Part shown: piece by piece, positions 17,001-24,800 of the stretch | Layout of the letters: the number at the start of each line of letters is the position of its first letter | How positions within the stretch are numbered: the first letter of the stretch is position 1 | Source: Verrucomicrobiia bacterium | GTDB taxonomy: Bacteria > Verrucomicrobiota > Verrucomicrobiia > Verrucomicrobiales > DEV007 | DNA: 64,000 bases | Direction of reading: 5' to 3' | NCBI GenBank assembly: GCA_030425385.1 | Contig: JAUIAH010000029.1 | Location: 35,052-99,051, forward strand | Program-made: the position numbers and the translations under genes | The notes under the pieces: generated by a model | What the model was told of the DNA's origin: nothing | What the model saw: the letters and a program-made list of their open reading frames with translations, nothing else | Database searches by the model: none

Positions 17001-20000
17001 GCGCGATCGAATTGACCACCCACATAGAGTTGTCCTCCAGAGCCCACCGCCAGGGCGCGAGCACCTCCTTGAAGACCACCCCCGACGACTTCCCAGGACA
17101 CACCATTCCACTTGGCCACGCCGCCAGTAAAGCCCCCGCCAGCATAGACATTCCCTAACGCATCCACAGCAAGCGCATTCACACGATTGTCTAACCCTTC
17201 ACCCACGGCTTCCCAACGGTTATTCACCAGATTGAAACGGCGAATGTAGCGCAATGCGGGATCATCGCTATTGAAGATATAGCCCCCGATGTAGACATAG
17301 TCGCCCGCGCGCACGATGGCATACACACCACCCGAGCTTGGACCCAAGCGATCCACCCGCGTGCTCAGATCGCGGAGGGCGCTCCATTTCCCCGTAGCAG
17401 GATCGAACTTGGCCACCTTACTAGCATTGATACCACCGATGCTGCGGAAATCACCGCCCACCCACAGATTGCCCTCGTGATCTGCGAAAAGACTGCGGAT
17501 GAAATTGGCGTGGCGGCTATCGATCCCTGGCACCTGTTCCCAGCGTTCGTATTGCATGTGGAAACGGGCCAAGTTCTTAAGGTTGCCATTCCCGGCCACA
17601 CTAAGGAAACCACCCGCCATGTAGAGATGATCGCCCAGCTCCGCAAACGCAAAGGGGTCACCGGAAGGACCGCCATACTCGAGGAAGTAGTGGTCATCAT
17701 CGGGATTGGGCAGCGTCGTCTCGCCCGGAATCGGAGGTGCGTCTTTGCTAGGAACGTGATCACGGAAGTCCGTGTTCGGATTCCACAGCGCAAAGTTCTT
17801 CTTCCGATTTGGTGAACCGTTAGGATCGGCAAAGACCCCGCCGACGTAGGCATTCTCGTCCACCACACGGACGGTGTTGGCAATCTGTGAGGTCGTGTTG
17901 CCCAATCCGGAGCCCATGGCTTGCCAGCGGCCGTTGTCTCCGTAAACCGCGACTTTGTTAAGAGGAATGTCGTCGGCATCCGCTGCTTCGAAGTCCCCAC
18001 TGATGTAGACCCGACCAGTGCGATCAAGGTCGATCCCATAGACGCCGTTCACGTCGCCGCCACCAATGACGCCGCCATTCAAGGCATCCCAAGTGGTACC
18101 GTCCCAGACCGCAATGTTGTTCACGCGTTCCCCGTCCAGGTGGGTGAATTGGCCTCCCACGTAGAGACGCCCATCATCACCAAATCGCATCGTACGAATG
18201 CCGCCGCCGGAAACCACACTGACAGTTTCCCAGCTTGCACCGTCCCATTTCGCCAATCCGCCAGTGAAGTCGCCTCCGGCATACACCTCTCCTCGCACGT
18301 CCACCGCCAACGTGCGCACGGCACCGTCTAGGCCTTCTCCCACGGATTCCCAGGTGGTCGTCGTCGTATTGAACCGCCGGATGAAACGCATGGATGGGTC
18401 ATCGCTATTGAAGACGAAACCGCCGATATACACATAGTCCCCAGACGTTGCTAACGCATACACACCACCCGAAGTTGGTCCCAACTTATCCGTCGCGGCA
18501 TTGGCATCCCGTAGCGGTGCCCAGGTATTGGAACGTGGATCAAACTTCGCCACGCGTCCCGCGTCCACGCCGCCGATGCGGGAGAAATCACCGCCTACCC
18601 AGAGGTTTCCCTTGTCGTCCGCATGAAGGCTGCGGATGAAATTGGCTTGACTGGCATCAATGCCAGGCACGGATTCCCAGCGCTCATAGCGCAAATGAAA
18701 GCGAGCCAGATTCTTCAGGTTGCCGTTGCCAGCCGTGCTCAGGAAAGCCCCGCCCATATAGAGATAGTCGTCGAGTGGTTCCAGCGCAAAGGGGTCACCC
18801 GAAGGCCCACCGTAATCGAGGAACCAATGCTTGTCCGCCACCACGGGTTGGCGCGCGTTCTCTTGCAAGACAACGCCGCTTGAGGCTGGCTGATAGTTGG
18901 AGAAATCCTCACTCCCATTCCAGCGCGCAAAGTTCTTCTTGGCATTCGCCGAACCGTTTGGATCTGCAAAGACGCCGCCAAAGTAGACATCCTCGCCAAT
19001 CGCGATGGTCGTGTTGACGATCTGTGAGGACGTGTTTCCCAAACCCGAACCCAGTGACTGCCAGGCTCCCTCGGCGTAGACCGCCACTTTGTTGGTCGCT
19101 TTGCCAGTGAGCGATGCCTCAAAGTCGCCCGCCACGTAGAGACGTCCGAGCCCATCCGTCGTGAGATCCCATACGCCCTTCACGTCACCGCCACCTTCCA
19201 AGCCACCCGCAAGCGTGTCCCACTCCGCGCCATCCCAGGTCGCGACCATGGAAGCAGATTGAGTGCCCGCTTCGTCAAAGTCGCCGCCTACATGAAGACG
19301 CCCCGCGGCATCGACGTGGAGAGCGCGGACGAGGCCATTGACACCAGCACCAACGCTCTGCCACCGAGAGCCATCCCACCGCGAAACGCCACCGGGAAAC
19401 GCGCCCCCTGCAAAGACGTCGCCATTGGGTGCCACTGCTAGAGCCCGCACGCGATCTGTGAGGCCAGCCCCAACGGCTTCCCACCGTTGATTGCCGAGAT
19501 GAAATCGCCGGATGTAGCGCTTTGCCGGCTCGTTGCTATTGAAGATGTATCCTCCCAGATACACATAATCACCCGACCGCACCACAGCGTATCCGCCGCC
19601 CGACTCAGGACCACGTGGATCGGTCGTCGTGCTAGGATCGTGCAGCGCACTCCATTGCCCCGTGGTGAGATCTAGTTTGGCCACACGACTAGCCTCAACC
19701 CCACCGATGCGCGAGAAGTCACCTGCCACCCACAGATTGCCCTCCTCATCTGGGAACAACGCCCGGACGAAATGAGCATGACTAGCATCAATACCGGGGA
19801 CTTGTTCCCAGGCCTCGGTGTTGAGATTAAAGCGCGCCAGATTCTTGAGCTGTGAGCTCCCGGCCACACTGAGAAATCCACCGGCCATGTAGAGGTGTTC
19901 GTCAGTGTGGACCATGACAAAGGGATCGCCAGAAGGCCCGCCATAGTCGTAGAACCAATGGCTATCATCAGGCGTCTGAGCGCCTGCGAGACTGTGCCAT

Positions 20001-20104
20001 CCGAGCCACGCAGCAAGCGCCCAAGCACTTGCACCACGACCCAGCACACACTTACGGAGTGTTCGTATCAATTTCATCGGAAGTAGGCTGTTAAGAGACG
20101 GCAT
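14060..20104 (-). CDS. Giant secreted protein of five ~380-aa propeller-like repeats (2014 aa)
   Basis: A signal peptide (core SAWALAAWLGWHSLAGAQ) is followed by five tandem repeats of about 380 residues. Each opens with xYGGPSGDPF (YGGPDGGDPF in the fourth) and LYMAGGFLSVAG-like text and ends with FADPNGSPNRKKNFARWN-like text. Within a repeat, short motifs of the type GNLWVGGDFSSIGG, VAKFDPATGQWSAL and VYAGGxFTGGxAKWDG recur every ~45-50 residues, as in kelch-like or delta-60-like propellers. Each large repeat could therefore be one complete propeller. The last ~65 residues (LQVSADLMSWETVGDP) form a small C-terminal module common in secreted Verrucomicrobiota proteins. No enzymatic motif was seen; adhesion or ligand binding is inferred. 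An alternative ATG at 20077 would trim nine residues before the signal peptide. Confidence 0.85.
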   Translation of the reverse strand: MPSLNSLLPMKLIRTLRKCVLGRGASAWALAAWLGWHSLAGAQTPDDSHWFYDYGGPSGDPFVMVHTDEHLYMAGGFLSVAGSSQLKNLARFNLNTEAWEQVPGIDASHAHFVRALFPDEEGNLWVAGDFSRIGGVEASRVAKLDLTTGQWSALHDPSTTTDPRGPESGGGYAVVRSGDYVYLGGYIFNSNEPAKRYIRRFHLGNQRWEAVGAGLTDRVRALAVAPNGDVFAGGAFPGGVSRWDGSRWQSVGAGVNGLVRALHVDAAGRLHVGGDFDEAGTQSASMVATWDGAEWDTLAGGLEGGGDVKGVWDLTTDGLGRLYVAGDFEASLTGKATNKVAVYAEGAWQSLGSGLGNTSSQIVNTTIAIGEDVYFGGVFADPNGSANAKKNFARWNGSEDFSNYQPASSGVVLQENARQPVVADKHWFLDYGGPSGDPFALEPLDDYLYMGGAFLSTAGNGNLKNLARFHLRYERWESVPGIDASQANFIRSLHADDKGNLWVGGDFSRIGGVDAGRVAKFDPRSNTWAPLRDANAATDKLGPTSGGVYALATSGDYVYIGGFVFNSDDPSMRFIRRFNTTTTTWESVGEGLDGAVRTLAVDVRGEVYAGGDFTGGLAKWDGASWETVSVVSGGGIRTMRFGDDGRLYVGGQFTHLDGERVNNIAVWDGTTWDALNGGVIGGGDVNGVYGIDLDRTGRVYISGDFEAADADDIPLNKVAVYGDNGRWQAMGSGLGNTTSQIANTVRVVDENAYVGGVFADPNGSPNRKKNFALWNPNTDFRDHVPSKDAPPIPGETTLPNPDDDHYFLEYGGPSGDPFAFAELGDHLYMAGGFLSVAGNGNLKNLARFHMQYERWEQVPGIDSRHANFIRSLFADHEGNLWVGGDFRSIGGINASKVAKFDPATGKWSALRDLSTRVDRLGPSSGGVYAIVRAGDYVYIGGYIFNSDDPALRYIRRFNLVNNRWEAVGEGLDNRVNALAVDALGNVYAGGGFTGGVAKWNGVSWEVVGGGLQGGARALAVGSGGQLYVGGQFDRAGDLTVSNVAMWDGAQWHAMNDGIYGGGDVNGVFDMAIDVEGRVYISGDFDAAGADSSKLNKVAVYDGGQWKALGSGLGNTTTQIVNTVVTVGEDVYFGGVFADPNGAPNRKKNFARWNASIDFSRYEAGLNAPEEEPPGPAPDVLAEANKHMFLEYGGPDGGDPFQMVRHGEHIYTAGAFQRVTNKSGIKTLARFNLVTEQWESLPGLDGRQGWVRSLDIDQEGNLWVGGDFSSIGGVNASRIAKFDTQTGQWSPLRDRNHPDEFGPVSGGAYATVRSGDYVYIGGFIFNSDDPAERFIRRFNLVTNTWETVGNGLNDRVNVLITDAEGQVYAGGSFTGSGNTPLSGLAKWDGEHWLPVGGGVDGVVRTLKFDTDGTLYVGGTFAQAGGVLANMVASWDGQQWDNLNLGLAGGGSVNGVWQLDLDSEGRLYVGGDFDESYIDGTRLNKVAVYGASGSWQPLGHGLGNSTTQIVTAVMTDGLDVYFAGLFADPNGSPNRKKNFARWNPTLDFNDYEPAQDNAPLEDASAPQRPEADKHWHYDYGGPSGDPFSMAKLGNYLYMAGAFLNTAGDPRMKNLARFNLTTLQWEPVPGVDGSHRNFIRALHADAEGKLWVGGDFSSIGGIDANRIAKFDPATGQWSALIDFTAGADMLGPVSGGVYSVVRSGDHLYIGGFVFNHNDPSMRFVRRFNVRTNQWQSCGEGLNAKVSALAVASNGDVYAGGIFTHSGDRVVQSLAKFDGSQWSEVGGGVNGVVRTMAFAPNGTLVVGGQFDQVGDQFANNVAIWNGIFWDTMDGGIIGGGSVNGVFGLSVDARNRVYIGGDFDFADSDLSRLNKAAMWDGTGTWKTMGSGLGNTTTQIVNVVLVDGNDVYMAGVFADPLGPPNRKKNFARWNETLDFSGGTTTAPPVATDRLPVAIVAAGDQLQVHFPSLPNTSYRLQVSADLMSWETVGDPIQGDGQNWYWTINRTTHADYFRVTEE
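14300..19980 (-). repeat. Five ~1.14-kb coding tandem repeats
   Basis: In gene order the repeats run about 19970-18840, 18840-17700, 17700-16560, 16560-15400 and 15400-14300. The period is 1.13-1.16 kb. Repeat 4 is the most divergent at its opening (YGGPDGGDPF, FQRVTNKSG). The short linkers between repeats are Pro/Glu-rich and poorly conserved, as expected between folded units. Confidence 0.85.
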
Positions 20105-20127
20105 GCCGCCTCGTTCAGCCCTTCCTG

Positions 20128-20150
20128 CGCAAATCTCCGCACGGTGTTAC
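20128..20150 (-). promoter_or_regulatory. Putative ECF promoter, GTAAC-N16-CG
   Basis: Minus strand: ATGTAAC with GTAAC at 20150-20146, 16 bases, then CGCAGGAA from 20129, 24 bases before the ATG at 20104. It links the giant repeat protein to the same putative regulon as the sigma cluster. Confidence 0.55.
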
Positions 20151-20544
20151 ATGATTGCGATCTTATGAGATGCCAATCTTCGCCGATCTCAACGGTCGCT
20201 ATGGCTAGCAAATAGGCGGTCGGCCAGCTGCGGACCGATCTCAAAAACATTTCTAACAGACGCGTACCCTCCACGCCTCTTTGCTGGAATGAGGAATTCC
20301 GTCAATCTCTTCCATTCCTTTTCGATGAATGCAAGCTTGTGAAACTATCCTTTACTAGGGAGAATTCCGCAGGATTAGATGCTCACTCGATTGCCGAAGC
20401 GCAGATCTTGCCATGACTGCCTCTTCCTTTGCGGCGTCATGCAATGTTTCAAGTACATCGAACACTACTTACCTTGAATTCTACATCTTCTCTTTCTTTG
20501 AAGTCCTGAATTCCGAGTCAAACAGCATTCTGATCCCAGGATGA
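20151..20544. other. Intergenic stretch, no gene recognised
   Basis: About 390 bases, AT-richer than the flanking genes, with stops in all frames and no convincing coding text. Apart from the ECF-like box at its left edge I see no RNA gene, terminator or repeat. It may be the eroded upstream part of the recombinase-linked element whose HTH remnant follows. Confidence 0.4.
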
Positions 20545-21021
20545 ATGCGCGACACCGTTGTCGGTGGTGGCGGGCCGCAGGGGATGAAATTACGAACTTT
20601 TTCGCTGCTTCCTTGCTGGATCGGAGTCGTTCGAGATGCTTGGAGCCAGGGCACACTTGTCGTTCATCCAGTCCGCCAAAACTTGGAATACTACAATGAG
20701 GATACGTTTATCATGGAATCCCGACCGAAAGAGAAACACGTCATTCATCTGGCACTGAACTGGCGAGAAGCTCTGAAAGCAGGCCTTGTAGGCTCTTGCG
20801 CCGAGATCGGCCAGCGTGTCGGCCTTTCCGATGGCCGAGTCCGACAGATCGTCCGGATGGCAGATTTGCATCCGGAGATCGTCGCTTTTCTACAGTCTCT
20901 GCGAAGCGAATCTGAGCTGAAAGCATTCCCCGAGCGACGCTTGCGATCTCTATCCCCATTTCCGATGGACAGGCAGTTGGATGCATTTCGAACCAAGTTC
21001 CAGGCTGAAATTGGAGGGTAA
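20545..21021 (+). CDS. ParB-like HTH protein of recombinase-associated type, probable remnant
   Basis: The frame holds a ParB/KorB-like HTH (CAEIGQRVGLSDGRVRQIVR, then LHPEIVAFLQSL) after a lead with LVVHPVRQ and HLALNWREALKAG. The layout resembles the small HTH proteins, or C-terminal parts, that accompany serine recombinases in many genomes. No recombinase is present here. The first credible ATG is 20713 (102 aa), but the similarity to the frame at 52062-52586 appears to extend upstream of it. That suggests both are 3' remnants of a longer ancestral gene. The start at 20545 is simply the open-frame limit. Function today is doubtful. Confidence 0.45.
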   Translation: MRDTVVGGGGPQGMKLRTFSLLPCWIGVVRDAWSQGTLVVHPVRQNLEYYNEDTFIMESRPKEKHVIHLALNWREALKAGLVGSCAEIGQRVGLSDGRVRQIVRMADLHPEIVAFLQSLRSESELKAFPERRLRSLSPFPMDRQLDAFRTKFQAEIGG

Positions 21022-21162
21022 TTTGATCCATTTGATTCACTGACGCGTGAGCTGTGCTGGAAGGGAGAGACAAGGTCACTGATTTCTCGAATGGTTCGTG
21101 ACTTGATTCATTCGATTCACGAGAGATCGACAAGGGGATGTCTTCCTTGCACCATGCGGGTC

Positions 21163-21714
21163 ATGGCTGAAGTCACGCGATGGTTAAATGGTTCCGGTCA
21201 GGGGCCTCATGACGCCCAGTTCGAAGAACTCTATTTGGAGCTCAAGAAGATCGCGCGATCGAAGATGAGCAATGAACGCGCTGGTCACACGCTTCAGGCT
21301 ACTGCGCTCGCGCATGAGGCTTGGATCCGGCTGGAGAATAGTGCTCCGGAGGCGTGGAGAGATCGCACTCAGTATTACGCGGCAGCCGCGGAGGCCATGC
21401 GCCGCATCCTGGTCGAATCGGCTAGGCGACGCCTAACCAAGAAGCGTGGCGGGGGGGAAGGTGCGGTAACGTTGGATGACGATGAGGTCTCAATTGTTGG
21501 TGTTCTTTCGGATGAACGCCTGCTGGAAGTGCATGAAGTCTTGGATCGGCTCGAGGAGATCAATGAAATGGATGCACGGGTGGTGAAGCTCCGCTATTTC
21601 GGCGGCATGAAAGTCATGGAGATCGCCGCGCTCCATTCCGCAAGCAAACGGACCATTCAGCGACACCTTCTGGCCGCCAAGGCATGGCTCTACGAGAATC
21701 TGAAAGGCGGGTGA
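21163..21714 (+). CDS. ECF sigma factor, TIGR02999-like
   Basis: The 183-aa product matches the ECF-like family with the N-terminal block LYLELKKIARSKMSNERAGH and TLQATALAHEAWIRLE, followed by YYAAAAEAMRRILVESARRR and KKRGGG. A typical region 4 follows: ARVVKLRYFGGMKVMEIAAL and SASKRTIQRHLLAAKAWLYE. It is a different sigma family from the three at 9.7-13.9 kb. The ATG at 21163 (MAEVTRWL) gives the usual N-terminus; the frame is open from 21091, but the extra residues have no family similarity. It is followed after 93 bases by the 1614-aa kinase gene, the usual sigma/kinase pairing of this family. Confidence 0.88.
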   Translation: MAEVTRWLNGSGQGPHDAQFEELYLELKKIARSKMSNERAGHTLQATALAHEAWIRLENSAPEAWRDRTQYYAAAAEAMRRILVESARRRLTKKRGGGEGAVTLDDDEVSIVGVLSDERLLEVHEVLDRLEEINEMDARVVKLRYFGGMKVMEIAALHSASKRTIQRHLLAAKAWLYENLKGG

Positions 21715-21728
21715 GTTTTTAAAATGTT

Positions 21729-21752
21729 GTCACCTTTCTCCACGCTTTCACG
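21729..21752 (+). promoter_or_regulatory. Putative ECF promoter, TTGTCACCTTT-N13-ACGC
   Basis: TTGTCACCTTT (GTCAC at 21729-21733), then 17 bases from the end of GTCAC to CG (21751-21752) within ACGC. It lies in the 93-base gap between the sigma gene and the kinase, 57 bases before the kinase GTG. The same bipartite sequence is found at 27760 and 36663. Confidence 0.55.
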
Positions 21753-21807
21753 CTGGTCTACGTAGGTAGAAGCCCCGATTTCTCCTGATGACCCAAGCCA
21801 TACCACT

Positions 21808-24800
21808 GTGAATCCCCGCGTTAGAGAGATCTTTTTTAAAGCCCATGAATTGAAGGGGCAAGAACGACTAACCTACCTTCTCGGTGAATGTGGTGAGGAC
21901 ACGGCCCTTCGCGCCGAAGTCGAGCGCATGCTGCAGGCAGCTGAGCGGGCAGATTCACTGCTCGGCGTTGATGATGAGGACGATACGCTTTCAGATCTTG
22001 GTCTGGACGGTCCCTCTGATGACGAACTTGAGGGCACGGTCATCGGACCGTACACGCTCCGTCAGAAGATCGGCGAAGGCGGATTTGGCACGGTCTGGAT
22101 GGCGGAGCAGTTTCAGCCCATCACACGCATGGTGGCCTTGAAGGTCATCAAGCCGGGGATGGATTCAAAGCAAGTGTTAGCGCGCTTTGAAGCAGAACGG
22201 CAAGCGCTTGCCCTGATGGACCATCCCAATATTTCGAAGATCCTTGATGCGGGTACGGCGCCGGATGGGCGTCCGTACTTCGCCATGGAACTGGTCAAAG
22301 GCGTTCCCTTGACCGAGTTCTGCCAGGAACAGAAGCTCGATACCCAACAACGATTGGAACTCTTCCAGGATGTCTGCTCCGCAGTCTCCCATGCCCATGA
22401 CAAGGGGGTGATCCACCGAGACCTCAAGCCGTCCAATGTCTTGGTGGCGATGTTGTCAGGGAAGCCCACTCCCAAAGTGATCGACTTCGGGATCGCCAAA
22501 GCGATGCAAGGTCGTCTTACCGAGAAAACACTATTCACGCGTTTCGAACAATTCATGGGCACCCCCAACTACATGAGTCCGGAACAAGCTGGCGGGGAGA
22601 CTGACATTGATACGCGTGCGGACATCTATTCGCTTGGCGCGCTTCTCTACGAACTGTTGACGGGGTCCCCGCCTTTCGGTAACGACCAACTCAAAGAGGC
22701 AGGCTTTGGGGAGATTGTGAGGATCCTTCGCGAGGAGGATCCTCAGAAACCGAGCACGCGGGTCACCACTGGCACCTCGCACCCCATGCTCAATCTCAAC
22801 GCGCTCCCTCCGGAAAAGCTCAGGGGAGACCTGGATTGGATCGTGATGCAGGCGCTCCGCAAGGAGCGGGAAAGGCGCTATCAATCCGCCGAGCAATTGG
22901 GCGAAGACATCCGCCGACACCTTGAGCATGAACCGGTCTCGGCCGCAGCGCCGTCGCTTCGGTATCGCCTAGGCAAATTCTCGCGACGCCATCGCGTGGG
23001 GTTGGCCATGCTAAGCACGGTGCTCGTCTTGACAGCCGTCGGAACGCTGATCGGCATGAAGCAAGCGCAGCGAGCGAGCGTCGCTGAAACGCGAGAGACG
23101 GCAGCCCAAGCCTTGGCCATGAACAACCGTGCCAAGGCCTTTCGCGATACCGCCCTGAATCAAGGGCCGAATTACACGCGATCGGCCTTGTGGTTCGCCA
23201 AGGCCGCAGCCGTCGCCGCAGACCCGGCTCTCGTGGCGGCCAACATGAAACGCGCTGACATGTGGGCTCGGCACGCCTGGACGCCTGTCCGCGCGTTTCA
23301 ATCGTTGGCTGGCGAGGTGCATGTGACGAAGATGGTCTTTCACCCGCACTTACCTTTCTTGTTAGTTGAAACACGCGGGGAGAACCACCACATCACCGAG
23401 AAGAAGATCGAGCTGTGGGACCTGAAAGCTGAAGAACCGTTAGCGTTGGGTAGTCGCGATTCGTTCTTCCGCGCGGCCGCCTGGAAGCCAGATGGCTCCG
23501 TACTGGCGGTGGCGACTCAAGCAGGCTCAATACAAATCTGGACCGTCCCAGACTGGCAACTCGCAGAAGAATGGGACGGTAGCGATGTCCCTGACAACGT
23601 TACTGAAATGCGCTACAGTGATTCCGGGCATCGCTTGGCCATCGGCGGGCAGCGTGTGCGCGTCCGCGATTGCGAATCGGACACTTGGTTGGGCGTTCCT
23701 CTGGAACAATCAGGGTCTGTGCAATGGTTAGGGTTTAACGGCTCGTCAGATCTCTTGGGCGTCTTTGTCTCCGATGCGGTCCGCGTCTATCGCCCTGCGG
23801 ACGCTCGCGACGAAACGCTTTACGCTCCAGTCCCGCATCGGCAATTCACCTACTGGACGGGAACTCCCAAGTTCACGGGTGGCGATCTCGCCACGCAATC
23901 AGGACCGGCCATGGATGACGTCACCTTGACCATCGTTGATGAAGCCACTGGTAAGACCATCCACCGGCTGCGCCCTCCTGGCCCAGTAGTTTCCGGTTGC
24001 CCGCACAGCCGCAATTTGGCCTGCACCGGGGGCGTGATCGGGCTTACTGGTACACCGCGACACTTCATGACCACCGAGGGAGATGAGGAGATGCGCTTCG
24101 CACACAGCCCCGATGGCGGGGTGATCGTTGGCGGCTCGAGTGTCACCCGCGTCTGGGACACAAGCTTCACAAGATGGACGGCGGACTCGCCCATTGAAGT
24201 CGCTAGCAGTGAGCAGACCATCGGGCACTTTCCTGTTTCGTCACTGGCATGGGCGGAGGATGGCTGCCTCCTGGCAAGGGCCACCCAGAACGGGATGGTT
24301 CGCATCTTTAGAGTGTGGGAGGAGGCCTGGAGTCATCAGTTGTGGCTTGGAGAGATCCCGCATTACCCAGTCTTTTCCGAGGATCATCAATGGGTCGCCA
24401 CCGCCGGCACCTCGGCACCGAGCCATCTTGGAAGTTGGGGACTTGTACAAGTCTACGCGGCTGAGGATTTCACGCTCGCTGCTCCCGGCATGCTTGTTGG
24501 GGGCCATGCCACACACGCCGTGTTTGGGAAGACACCATCGACGATGCTTGTTGGCGTGGGCAGGCTCAACCCCCAGCGCCAAGCAACCGGCTATGCGCAC
24601 GGTGAGGTACAGCTCTGGGACTGGCAAACCGCTCAACGCCTAGCCAAACTCACCACGCCCTCGGAACCTCGCGACCTCCAAGTCTTAGACGACGGCCGTT
24701 TTCTCGTGCTTTGTGATGGTGGAGAGCTGTTAGAACTAGACGCCGCGTGTGGCAACGCCAAGATCATTGCCACGAGTGGAGCAACGGGAACCCATCTCAA

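Noticed and set aside
14300..19980. Regular repeats considered as a CRISPR or satellite array
   Set aside because: The period is about 1.14 kb, in frame and coding; it is protein repeat structure.
21075..21098. GTCAC-N17-CG upstream of the TIGR02999-like sigma gene
   Set aside because: Spacing fits the second promoter class, but the CACCTTT and ACGC parts are missing, so chance is likely.
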